From: JBDHRG01 sp039807445
GTDB lineage: Bacteria; Pseudomonadota; Gammaproteobacteria; Competibacterales; Competibacteraceae
Assembly: GCA_039807445.1 (NCBI GenBank)
Contig: JBDHRG010000018.1
Coordinates: forward strand, 1 to 33,135
Direction of reading: 5' to 3'
Length of the DNA stretch: 33,135 nt
Below are positions 14,751 through 21,207 of this stretch, piece by piece. A model generated the notes under the pieces. It had not been told where the DNA came from, ran no database searches, and worked only from the letters and a program-made list of their open reading frames with translations. Positions within the stretch are counted from its first letter, which is position 1. Each line of letters begins with the position of its first letter. The translations under genes and the position numbers were made by a program.

Positions 14751-14801
14751 TTGCGGCTGTCGCACATTCGCCTACGATGGTGGAATTCTACAAAAGTGTA
14801 G
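14751..14801 (+). promoter_or_regulatory. Promoter and palindromic operator of the toxin-antitoxin pair
   Basis: TTGCGG (14751-14756) and TACGAT (14773-14778) are separated by 16 bp and make a plausible sigma-70 promoter. Just downstream is the palindrome CTACA-AAAG-TGTAG (14788-14801), extended by TT/AA on the flanks and 10 bp before the antitoxin ATG. Ribbon-helix-helix antitoxins typically bind such short palindromes to repress their own operon. The base composition of this patch is notably AT-richer than its surroundings. Confidence 0.55.
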
Positions 14802-14811
14802 GAATCCGCGC

Positions 14812-15078
14812 ATGGCCTCGACCCAGATCTCCGCCTTCATTTCCGAGGAAACCAAGGCCCGGGTCGAGGCCTACGTGCGGCGGCGGGGCGTCACGAAAGC
14901 CTTTCTGATCGAGGAGGCGCTGCAGCACCATCTCCAGGCGCTGCAGGAACTGCCCGAGGACATCGTGATCCCGGCCCGCCTGGTCCTCTGCGAGGGGGCG
15001 ATGGCGGCGCTCGCCGAGCGGCTGGCCGGCGGCGGTGAAGAGCCGACCGAGGCGCTGAAGGCCCTGTTCCGTGACTGA
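14812..15078 (+). CDS. Ribbon-helix-helix antitoxin-like protein
   Basis: A small protein of 88 residues. The N-terminal part (MASTQISAFISEETKARVEAYV, about 1-45) has the beta-strand plus two-helix pattern of CopG/Arc-type DNA-binding domains, with RGVTKAFLIEEALQHHL as the second helix. The C-terminal half is charged and probably wraps the partner. It overlaps the following GNAT gene by 8 bp (GTGACTGA), the classic order and spacing of type II antitoxin-toxin pairs such as TacA/TacT. It probably neutralises the acetyltransferase and represses the operon at the palindrome 14788-14801. ATG 14812 is the first sensible start; the ribosome site is weak (GGAATCC). Confidence 0.8.
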   Translation: MASTQISAFISEETKARVEAYVRRRGVTKAFLIEEALQHHLQALQELPEDIVIPARLVLCEGAMAALAERLAGGGEEPTEALKALFRD

Positions 15079-15607
15079 AGCGCGGTCGGTGCGCGTGCGC
15101 CGGCTGGGGGCCGACGACGATCGTTCGGACTTTCGCAGCGGCAACGCCGATCTGGATCGCTTCTTCCAGCGCTACGCAGCCCAGAACCAGTTCCGGCACC
15201 ATATCGGCATCACCTACGTCGCCGACGCCGATGGGCGCATCGCCGGCTTCGCCACGGTGGCGAGCGGCGAGCTCACGGCCGAGGCGATCCAGGCTGCCGT
15301 GCGCAAGAAGCTGCCGGCCTATCCGCTGCCGGTCCTGCGCCTCGCCCGCCTCGCAGTGGACCATCGCTTCCAGGGGCTCGGCGTCGGCAAGCTGCTGCTG
15401 CGCGCGATGCTCGAGCTCGCGCTGGAATTGCGCGACCGCGCCGGGTGTACGGGCGTCGTCGTCGACGCGAAGCCCGAAGCGATACCCTTCTACGCGCAAC
15501 TGGGTTTCGTCGCTCTGGACACGCTGAGCGGCGAGCTCGGCGATCGCCCGCAGCCCGTACCGATGTTCCTGCCGATCGGTGTGATCGAGCGGGTGGCCAC
15601 CCGCTGA
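15071..15607 (+). CDS. GNAT-family acetyltransferase, probable type II toxin
   Basis: A 178-residue Gcn5-related N-acetyltransferase. It has the acetyl-CoA pyrophosphate loop RFQGLGVGK (99-107), preceded by the strand LARLAVDH, and a late Tyr141 in IPFYAQLGF at the usual catalytic position. The N-terminal stretch FRSGNADLDRFFQRYAAQNQ is like that of TacT/AtaT-type toxins, which acetylate aminoacyl-tRNA and stop translation. It starts at GTG 15071 inside the antitoxin gene, so the two are coupled. Toxin function is inferred from this architecture; a housekeeping acetyltransferase with an RHH regulator is the alternative. No mobile-element marks are next to it. Confidence 0.8.
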   Translation: MTEARSVRVRRLGADDDRSDFRSGNADLDRFFQRYAAQNQFRHHIGITYVADADGRIAGFATVASGELTAEAIQAAVRKKLPAYPLPVLRLARLAVDHRFQGLGVGKLLLRAMLELALELRDRAGCTGVVVDAKPEAIPFYAQLGFVALDTLSGELGDRPQPVPMFLPIGVIERVATR

Positions 15608-15608
15608 G

Positions 15609-15623
15609 GGCGCTGACAGCGCC
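15609..15623. terminator. Short bidirectional hairpin between convergent genes
   Basis: GGCGCTG (15609-15615) and CAGCGCC (15617-15623) form a near-perfect dyad in the 23-bp gap between the toxin gene (+) and the aldo/keto reductase (-). Its position fits a bidirectional terminator, but there is no T-run on either side. Confidence 0.35.
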
Positions 15624-15630
15624 GACCCGT

Positions 15631-16536
15631 CTACGGCACGCGTTCGCCCCGCGCCGCTTCCCACAGCGCGAACCACTGCTGGCGGTCGAGCTCGAGCTCG
15701 GTGGCGCGCGCCGCGCTGGCGAGCCGCTCGATCTTGCCGCTGCCGAGCACCGGGACGATGCGCGCCGGGTGGCGCAGCAGCCAGGCCAGTGCGACTTGGT
15801 CGGGCGTGGCGCCGTCGAGGTCGTCGCCGACCGCTTGCAGCGCCGCTTGCAGGCGCAGCGTCGCCGGATCGTCGCCTTCGCGCAGCAGCGCGCCACCGCC
15901 GAGCGGCGACCAGGCCATCGGCGCGACGCGCAGCCGCTGCAGGGCGTCGAGCGTGCCGTCGAGCAAGACCTCGGAACGCCTCAGCGAGATCTCGATCTGG
16001 TTGGTCGCCAGCGGGAAGGGCAGGCGCGAAGCCAGCAGCTCGAACTGCGGCGCGGTGAAGTTCGAGACGCCGACGTGGCGTACCTTGCCGGCCTGGTGCA
16101 GCGCGACCAGCGCTTCGGCGGTTTCGTCGGCGTCCATCAGCGGATCGGGGCGGTGGATCAGCAGCAGGTCGAGGTAGTCGCTGCGCAGCGCGCGCAGCGA
16201 GCCCTCGACCGAAGCGCTGATGTGGCGGCGCGAGGTGTCGTAGTGCATCACGCGGTGCCCGGGGCGCGAGGGCGTCACCGGGCAGATGCCGCACTTCGAC
16301 ACCAGCTCCAGCCGCCCGCGCCCGCCGCGGCGCGCCAGCGCGTCGCCGAAGCGCGCTTCGCAGTCGTGGTCGCCGTAGATGTCGGCGTGGTCGAAGCTGG
16401 TGATGCCGAGCTCGACGCACGCCGAGATCCAGTCGGCGAGCTGCACGGCGTCCATCCGCCACTCGCGCAGGCGCCACAGGCCGGCGACCAGGCGCGAGCA
16501 GGCGGGGCCGCCGGGGGTGAGTTCGATGCGGTGCAT
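15631..16536 (-). CDS. Aldo/keto reductase (YdhF-like)
   Basis: A 301-residue NADPH-dependent oxidoreductase with a TIM-barrel fold. The catalytic tetrad is visible: Asp49 and Tyr54 in FDHADIYGDH, Lys81 in LVSKCG and His128 in LLLIHRPDPL. The cofactor region is present as NQIEISLRR and VPVLGSGKIERL. It resembles E. coli YdhF, whose physiological substrate is unknown. ATG 16536 has GAGG upstream. It is transcribed alone. The 122-bp gap to the next gene (16537-16658) is GC-rich with small dyads and no clear terminator or promoter. The codon style matches the surrounding sugar genes, so it looks native, in contrast to the cassette that begins at 16659. Confidence 0.92.
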   Translation of the reverse strand: MHRIELTPGGPACSRLVAGLWRLREWRMDAVQLADWISACVELGITSFDHADIYGDHDCEARFGDALARRGGRGRLELVSKCGICPVTPSRPGHRVMHYDTSRRHISASVEGSLRALRSDYLDLLLIHRPDPLMDADETAEALVALHQAGKVRHVGVSNFTAPQFELLASRLPFPLATNQIEISLRRSEVLLDGTLDALQRLRVAPMAWSPLGGGALLREGDDPATLRLQAALQAVGDDLDGATPDQVALAWLLRHPARIVPVLGSGKIERLASAARATELELDRQQWFALWEAARGERVP

Positions 16537-16658
16537 GGCCGTGACCTCATGGGGGGCGGGGGGCGCGGACGGCGTGATGCGCCGCCCGCTCGGTGGCGAT
16601 GGCCCGCGGCCGGGCGGGCGTCACCGACCTCCTATTTCAGCACAGGCGCGGCCGCCGC

Positions 16659-17267
16659 TCAGAAGGTCGGCGGGGTGATCACCCATAGCACCACGGCATC
16701 GCTGTCGCCGGGGTTGCCGTAGCGGTGCGGTTCCTGGCTGGAGAAGCTGAAGCTGTCGCCCTCGTCGAGCAGGAAGTGGCGCTCGCCGACCCAGAGCTCG
16801 AAGCGGCCGGAAAGGATGTAGCCGACCTCCTCGCCTTCGTGGCTGTAGCTCTGCTGGCTGTAGGCGCCGGGCGGAAAGCGCGAGTGCAGGACCTCCAGTT
16901 GCCGGCTCGGCTGCGGGGTCAGCAGTTCGTCGACGATGCCGTCCTCGTAATGCACGCTGAGGCGCTTGTTGCGGCGCACCACGCAACCCTGGTCCGCCGG
17001 CGCCGCCGGAGATTCACTGGCGAAGAACCACTGGATGGTCACGCCCAGGCTGCGGGCGATGTTGAACAGCGCCGGGATCGACGGGTAGGCGAGGTTGCGC
17101 TCCAACTGGCTGATATAGCCGGCGGTGAGCTCGCTCTGCTGCGCCAGCTCGGCCAGGGTCATGCGCCGGCGCTTGCGCAGGGCGCGGATGCGCGTGCCGA
17201 GGAAGTGCGTCTCGGCACCCTGGGCGGTGTCGTGCGGAGCGGCTTCCTGCGGGGCTTTTGGGCTCAT
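16659..17267 (-). CDS. XRE-family regulator with C-terminal cupin (PuuR-like)
   Basis: A 202-residue transcription factor. The helix-turn-helix is at about 24-78 (IRALRKRRRMTLAELAQQSE, then TAGYISQLERNLAYPSI). A cupin_2 beta-barrel is at about 125-200 with SHEGEEVGYILSGRFELWV and a late His in SSQEPHRYGNPGD. This architecture is typical of small-molecule-responsive regulators of amine, polyamine and amino-acid catabolism such as PuuR. ATG 17267 gives the usual short N-terminal tail; the ribosome site is poor. It is the last gene of a minus-strand set with the flavoprotein (17356-19317) and the EutQ-like cupin, separated from the flavoprotein by a very strong hairpin at 17293-17331. It probably controls this set and the divergent binding protein. 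Confidence 0.9.
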   Translation of the reverse strand: MSPKAPQEAAPHDTAQGAETHFLGTRIRALRKRRRMTLAELAQQSELTAGYISQLERNLAYPSIPALFNIARSLGVTIQWFFASESPAAPADQGCVVRRNKRLSVHYEDGIVDELLTPQPSRQLEVLHSRFPPGAYSQQSYSHEGEEVGYILSGRFELWVGERHFLLDEGDSFSFSSQEPHRYGNPGDSDAVVLWVITPPTF

Positions 17268-17292
17268 GCGTCGGAGGGCCTGATGGCATCGG

Positions 17293-17331
17293 CTGGCGGC
17301 CAGGCATTCTAAACGAATGCTTGGCCGCCAG
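17293..17331. repeat. Long near-perfect hairpin between flavoprotein and regulator genes
   Basis: Two 17-base arms (17293-17309 and 17315-17331) pair with one G/T exception around the loop TAAAC. The inner part is GCATTC-TAAAC-GAATGC and the outer part CTGGCGGCCA/TTGGCCGCCAG. It lies 25 bp upstream of the regulator ATG and 24 bp beyond the flavoprotein stop. No T-run follows on the minus strand. It may be a terminator or attenuator limiting regulator expression, or the AT-rich core may be the regulator's own operator. Confidence 0.6.
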
Positions 17332-17355
17332 GGTGCGCCAGGACTGGCCCGGGAG

Positions 17356-19317
17356 TCAGATCGCCCAGGCGACCTTGAGTCCCTCGTAGATCGCCTCCTC
17401 GGCGGTGCGCGGCGCCAGGCAGTCGCCGATCCGGTGGCACTCCACCAGCCCTTGCAGCTCGCCGGCCAGGCCGTCCACCGGCTGGTGGCCCTGGCAGAGC
17501 ACCAGGGTGTCGATTTCTTCGAACAGCATGGGTTCGCCGCTGGCGGTGTGCTGCATGTACACCGTGCTGTCGTCACAGCCGTACAGGCGGGCATAGGGGA
17601 TGATGGCGACGCCCAGGCGGTGCAGCTCGCCGGCCAGATGATCGCGCACGTAGAGCGGTAGGCTCTCACCGCAGTGGGTGCCGTTCACCGCCAGCTGCAC
17701 CCGATGGCCCTGGCGCACCAGGCGTTCGGCGATACCCGGGCCGATCCAGTCGCAGCGCCAGTCGGTCACCAGCACCGAGCGGCCGGGTTGGACCTCGCCG
17801 CGCAGCACCTGCCAGGCATCCACCACCTGCAGCCCGCCGGCCCGCTCGAACGGCGGCCAGTAGGGCTCGGCGCCGGTGGCGATGATCACCAGGTCCGGGC
17901 GCTCGCACTCGACCAGGGCGCGGTCGACGCGGGTGTTGCGCAGCACGCGTACGCCGGCTAGCTCCATTTCCCGTTGCAGGTTGGTGGAGGCGCCGCCGAA
18001 TTCGCTGCGGCGCGGCAGCAGTTGCGCCAGGTTGACCTGGCCGCCGAGTTGCGCGCTGGCTTCGCAGAGGGTCACCTCATGGCCGCGCTGCGCCGCCACC
18101 GCCGCTGCCTTCATCCCCGCCGGGCCGCCACCGGCGACCAGCACGCGCTTGCACTGGCGCGCCGGTTCGAGGCGGCCGTACTGCAGTTCGCGGCCGGTTT
18201 CCGGGTGCTGGATGCAGGAGATCGGGTAGCCGCGGTGGAAGTGGCCGATGCACGCCTGATTGCAGGCGATGCAGGCGCGCACGTCGTCGGCACGGCCAGC
18301 GCCGGCCTTGTTCGGCATGTCCGGATCGCAGATCAGCGCGCGGGTCATGCCGCAGACGTCGGCCTGGCCGCGGGCGATGATCTGTTCGGCCTCCTGCGGC
18401 TGGTTGATGCGTCCGGTGACGAACAGCGGGATATCCAGGCGCGCCTTGAAGGTCGCCGCGTTGCTGGCGAGGTAGGCTGCCTCCACGGCCATCGGCGGGA
18501 CTATGTGGATGGCGCCGCCCAGCGAGGCGGAGGTGCCGGCGACTATGTGCACGTAGTCCAGTTCGCCCTGCAGCGCCTGCACGGCCTGCAGCGACTCGTT
18601 CTCGGTCAGACCCTCGGGGTCGCGCTCGTCGGCGGAGATGCGCAGGCCGACGATGAAGTCCTCGCCGGTCGCTGCGCGCACGGCGGCGAGCACTTCGCGG
18701 AGGAAGCGCAGGCGGGCGTCGAGGTCGCCGTTGTAGCCGTCCGCGCGGCGGTTGACCCGCGGGTTGAGGAACTGCGCCGGCAGGTAGCCGTGGCTGGCGA
18801 CCACTTCCACGCCGTCCAGCCCGGCTTGGTGCAGGCGGCGCGCGGCGGCGGCGTAGCCGGCGACGATCTCGCCGATCATCGCCTGGTCCAGGGCTCGCGG
18901 CATGACGTGGAAGCGCTCGTTGGGCGTGGCCGAGGCGGAGTAGGCCACCGCCAGCAGGCCGTCGCTGGACTCCATGATCTCGCGGCCGGGATGGAAGAGC
19001 TGCGACAGCACCAGGGTGCCTTCGGCGTGGCAGACCTCGGCGATGCGCCGGTAGCCGGGGATGCAGGCGTCGTCGGTGGCCATCAGCACGTGCGAAGTGT
19101 AGCGCGCGCTGTCGTGGACGCCGGCCACCTGCAGCACGATCAGGCCGACGCCGCCCTCGGCGCGGGCCTTGTGGTAGGCGATGAGCTGCTCGTTGACCAG
19201 GTTGTCGATGGGCATCGAGGTGTCGTGGCCGGTGGACATGATCCGGTTCTTCAAGCGCTTGCCGCGGATCTCGAGGGGGGCGAACAGGTGCGGGAACGCT
19301 TGGGCGGTTGCATGCAT
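17356..19317 (-). CDS. TMADH/old-yellow-enzyme-type Fe-S flavoprotein oxidoreductase
   Basis: A 653-residue enzyme of the family that includes trimethylamine dehydrogenase, dimethylglycine and N-methylproline demethylases and 2,4-dienoyl-CoA reductase. The N-terminal FMN TIM barrel (about 8-340) has ASHGYLPAQFLNP at 174-186 with candidate His176 and Tyr178. A 4Fe-4S motif follows: Cys349-x2-Cys352-x3-Cys356-x11-Cys368. The C-terminal half has the dinucleotide motif VLVAGGGPAGMKAAAVAA (about 392-409) and a second nucleotide domain with IIATGAEPYWP. ATG 19317 has GGAG upstream. With a polyamine-type binding protein and XRE-cupin regulator around it, oxidation or N-demethylation of an amine is likely, though no electron-transfer partner genes are present. 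Dienoyl-CoA reductase is a less likely alternative. Confidence 0.9.
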   Translation of the reverse strand: MHATAQAFPHLFAPLEIRGKRLKNRIMSTGHDTSMPIDNLVNEQLIAYHKARAEGGVGLIVLQVAGVHDSARYTSHVLMATDDACIPGYRRIAEVCHAEGTLVLSQLFHPGREIMESSDGLLAVAYSASATPNERFHVMPRALDQAMIGEIVAGYAAAARRLHQAGLDGVEVVASHGYLPAQFLNPRVNRRADGYNGDLDARLRFLREVLAAVRAATGEDFIVGLRISADERDPEGLTENESLQAVQALQGELDYVHIVAGTSASLGGAIHIVPPMAVEAAYLASNAATFKARLDIPLFVTGRINQPQEAEQIIARGQADVCGMTRALICDPDMPNKAGAGRADDVRACIACNQACIGHFHRGYPISCIQHPETGRELQYGRLEPARQCKRVLVAGGGPAGMKAAAVAAQRGHEVTLCEASAQLGGQVNLAQLLPRRSEFGGASTNLQREMELAGVRVLRNTRVDRALVECERPDLVIIATGAEPYWPPFERAGGLQVVDAWQVLRGEVQPGRSVLVTDWRCDWIGPGIAERLVRQGHRVQLAVNGTHCGESLPLYVRDHLAGELHRLGVAIIPYARLYGCDDSTVYMQHTASGEPMLFEEIDTLVLCQGHQPVDGLAGELQGLVECHRIGDCLAPRTAEEAIYEGLKVAWAI

Positions 19318-19353
19318 GGTGCGGGATCTCCGTCTGGTGGTGGCTGCGGGCGC

Positions 19354-19704
19354 TCAGGCGTTGCGGGTTTGCCAGTCGACCGGGCAGAGGGCGTAGAACA
19401 CGCAAGCCTGTTCGCCCTCGTAGGCCAGCGGGGTGCGTTCGGGTACCCAGATCACGTCGCCGGGGCGGGCCTCGATGAGCCGGTCGGCCAGGCGCAGGCG
19501 GAAATGCCCTTCGAGGACCAGGATCAGCTCGTCGTACAGCACGGTCCACTGGATCGAGCAGCCGTCGAAGCGGGCCAGGCCAGCGCCCATGCTGGCGCTG
19601 GCATCCGGGCCGATCAGACGGCAGATCGCGGCGCGCTCCAGCGCCTGTCCGGCATAGGGCTGGAAGCTCAGTTCAGCGTGCTTGAAATGGATCACATCGG
19701 ACAT
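19354..19704 (-). CDS. EutQ-like single-domain cupin
   Basis: A 116-residue single cupin barrel. The stretch QWTVLYDELILVLEGHFRLRL followed by ARPGDVIWVPERTPLAYEGE matches the two cupin motifs of EutQ-type proteins. The first metal-binding motif is altered: Glu is kept, but no clear His-x-His is seen. ATG 19704 is preferred over an upstream in-frame ATG because AGGAG lies about 9 bp before it. It is the first gene of the minus-strand set and is followed after 36 bp by the flavoprotein. Its job is unknown; such cupins accompany amine degradation genes as possible substrate-binding or auxiliary enzymes. Confidence 0.82.
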   Translation of the reverse strand: MSDVIHFKHAELSFQPYAGQALERAAICRLIGPDASASMGAGLARFDGCSIQWTVLYDELILVLEGHFRLRLADRLIEARPGDVIWVPERTPLAYEGEQACVFYALCPVDWQTRNA

Positions 19705-19749
19705 CGCAGGGCTCCTCATGGCTGGCCCCGGGGTGCAGGGTCGTCAGAT

Positions 19750-19812
19750 CTAATGATTTCCATAAAAATTTAATTTTAGTAAAAAATCAACTTGTTTTTT
19801 TAAAAATCTCTG
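19750..19812. promoter_or_regulatory. AT-rich divergent promoter patch
   Basis: About 60 bp are very AT-rich in an otherwise GC-rich window, with runs such as AAAAATTTAATTTTAG, AAAAAATC and TTTTTTTAAAAA. The patch lies between the EutQ-like cupin (-) and the polyamine-type binding protein (+), so it should hold both promoters. An inverted repeat TGATTT (19754-19759) / AAATCA (19784-19789) encloses the most AT-rich part and is a candidate operator. I cannot assign -35/-10 elements with confidence. Confidence 0.5.
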
Positions 19813-19879
19813 GATAGCTTCCAAGACGAACCCTGTCCCGGTGGGCTGGTTCCGTAGAACGATCAAGAGGAGGACAGCG

Positions 19880-20923
19880 ATGAAGTCGAACGCCAAAGGT
19901 TTGTATCCCGTGATGCTGGTGCTGGGTCTGGGTCTGGGCACGGCCCAGGCGAGCGAGAGCATGGTCGTGGTCGGTTATGGCGGGGCGGGGCAGAAGGCCC
20001 AGGAGGTCGCGTTCTTCCAGCCGTTCAGCGCCAAGGACGGCAGCCAACTGGTGCAAGGCGAATACAACGGCGAGATGGCGCGGATCAGGGTCATGGCCGA
20101 AACCGGCCGCGTCGACTGGGATGTGGTGCAGATCGAAGGCCCGGACCTGGCGCGCGGCTGCGAGGAGGGTCTGTTCGAGCGGCTCGACTGGGCCAGCATC
20201 GGTGGCAGCGAGCAGCTGATCCCGGAGGCCGTCCAGGCGTGCGGTTCGGCGGCGCTGGTCTGGGGCGTCGCCCTGGCCTACGACGCCGGCAAGCTGAAGC
20301 AGGCGCCGAACTCCTGGGGCGACTTCTGGGACCTGCAGAAGTTTCCCGGCAAGCGCGGCCTGCGCAAGCGCGCCGTCTATAATTTGGAATTCGCCCTGAT
20401 GGCCGACGGCGTGCCGCCGGCGGAGGTCTATCGGGTGCTGAAGACCCCGGCGGGCGTGGACCGCGCCTTTGCCAAGCTCAGCCAGCTAAAGCCGCACATC
20501 CAGTGGTGGGAGGCCGGCGCGCAGCCGACCCAATGGCTGGTCGCCGGCGACGTGACCATGACGTCCATCTACACCGGCCGGGTCGCTGTCGCCCACCAGG
20601 AGGGACAGAATCTGGCGCTGGTCTGGCCGAGCAGCCTCTACGGCATGGACTATTGGGCGATCGTCAAGGGTTCCCGCCATGTCGACCAGGCGAAGCGCTT
20701 CATCGCCTTCGCCAACAGCACCGATGCCCAGGTCGATTACGTCCGCCACATCCCCTACGGGCCGACCAACAAGGTGGCCGCCGCGCGCCTGGACGCCAAG
20801 CTGGCGCAGTGGGTGCCGACCTCGGCGCAGAACCTCGCGGTGGGCGTGCCGATGGACGTGGAGTTCTGGGTCGACCACGGCGAGGAGCTGGAGGAGCGTT
20901 TCAACGCTTGGGCCGCCCAGTAG
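19880..20923 (+). CDS. Polyamine-type ABC substrate-binding protein (PotD/PotF-like)
   Basis: A 347-residue type II periplasmic binding protein. Signal peptide: MKSNAKGLYPVMLVLGLGLG with cleavage after AQA. The mature part has VVGYGGAGQKAQEVAFFQPF, DWDVVQIEGPDLARGCEEGL and YGMDYWAIVKGSRHVDQAKRF, a pattern of spermidine/putrescine-binding and related proteins. ATG 19880 has AGAGGAGG at 19866-19873. The frame is open to 19841 without another ribosome site. No permease or ATPase genes accompany it: a terminator and an IS110 transposase remnant follow. It therefore either serves a transporter elsewhere or has lost its partners. It is divergent from the cupin-flavoprotein-regulator set, which suggests the same inducer, probably an amine. 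Confidence 0.88.
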   Translation: MKSNAKGLYPVMLVLGLGLGTAQASESMVVVGYGGAGQKAQEVAFFQPFSAKDGSQLVQGEYNGEMARIRVMAETGRVDWDVVQIEGPDLARGCEEGLFERLDWASIGGSEQLIPEAVQACGSAALVWGVALAYDAGKLKQAPNSWGDFWDLQKFPGKRGLRKRAVYNLEFALMADGVPPAEVYRVLKTPAGVDRAFAKLSQLKPHIQWWEAGAQPTQWLVAGDVTMTSIYTGRVAVAHQEGQNLALVWPSSLYGMDYWAIVKGSRHVDQAKRFIAFANSTDAQVDYVRHIPYGPTNKVAAARLDAKLAQWVPTSAQNLAVGVPMDVEFWVDHGEELEERFNAWAAQ

Positions 20924-20947
20924 GGTGCAGAAGTTCCCCCCAAAAGA

Positions 20948-20973
20948 ACAAGCCCGGCATCGGCCGGGCTTGT
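20948..20973 (+). terminator. Rho-independent-type terminator of the binding-protein gene
   Basis: ACAAGCCCGGC (20948-20958) and GCCGGGCTTGT (20963-20973) form a perfect 11-bp stem with the loop ATCG, preceded by an A-rich stretch (CAAAAGAA) and followed by only one extra T. The form is common for terminators in Pseudomonas. It starts 24 bp after the stop codon and marks the right edge of the foreign-looking cassette. Confidence 0.8.
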
Positions 20974-20974
20974 T

Positions 20975-21145
20975 GCCGATATCCACTTTGGCGGCGCTGC
21001 GCTCGGCCAGCAGCGCATCGCGCTTGGCGTTGCACGCGCCCAGGTGGCGTGCGATGTCGTCGTACATCGCCAGCGCCTGGGTCAGCACGAACAGATGCTC
21101 CTCGCGCCAGTTGCCCGTCAGCGCCTTGACGATTTCGCCGCCCGA
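20975..21145 (-). pseudogene. IS110-family transposase remnant
   Basis: The minus strand encodes about 55 residues without start or natural stop. The core EIVKALTGNWREEHLFVLTQ, continuing LAMYDDIARHLGACNAKRDALL, is characteristic of the middle region of IS110-family transposases (DEDD_Tnp_IS110 to Transposase_20 linker). Full proteins of this family have roughly 320-420 residues, so both ends are missing. No frameshift is seen within the piece. It begins 2 bp from the terminator at 20973 and ends about 60 bp before the stop of the symporter gene. The assignment rests on recognition of the motif, not on a search. Confidence 0.75.
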
Positions 21146-21207
21146 GACGGGCGGCGCGGGGTTCGATGCGGGGATCGCCCGGGCGGATGGCCGCGGCGAA
21201 GGTTCGG

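Noticed and set aside
14788..14801. Third HexR operator before the toxin-antitoxin pair
   Set aside because: The arms are in the inverse order (CTACA then TGTAG) with a 4-base centre, so it does not fit the HexR consensus; a ribbon-helix-helix operator is more likely.
17974..19773. 599-codon open frame on the plus strand opposite the flavoprotein
   Set aside because: No motif or ribosome site; the minus strand has the FMN barrel and Fe-S motifs.
19750..19812. AT-rich patch as a replication origin or attachment site
   Set aside because: No DnaA boxes, no iterons, no tRNA and no flanking direct repeats seen; a divergent promoter explains it.
20975..21145. Intact insertion sequence
   Set aside because: Only about 55 residues of the transposase middle are present, with no start, no catalytic DEDD or Ser motifs and no second copy.
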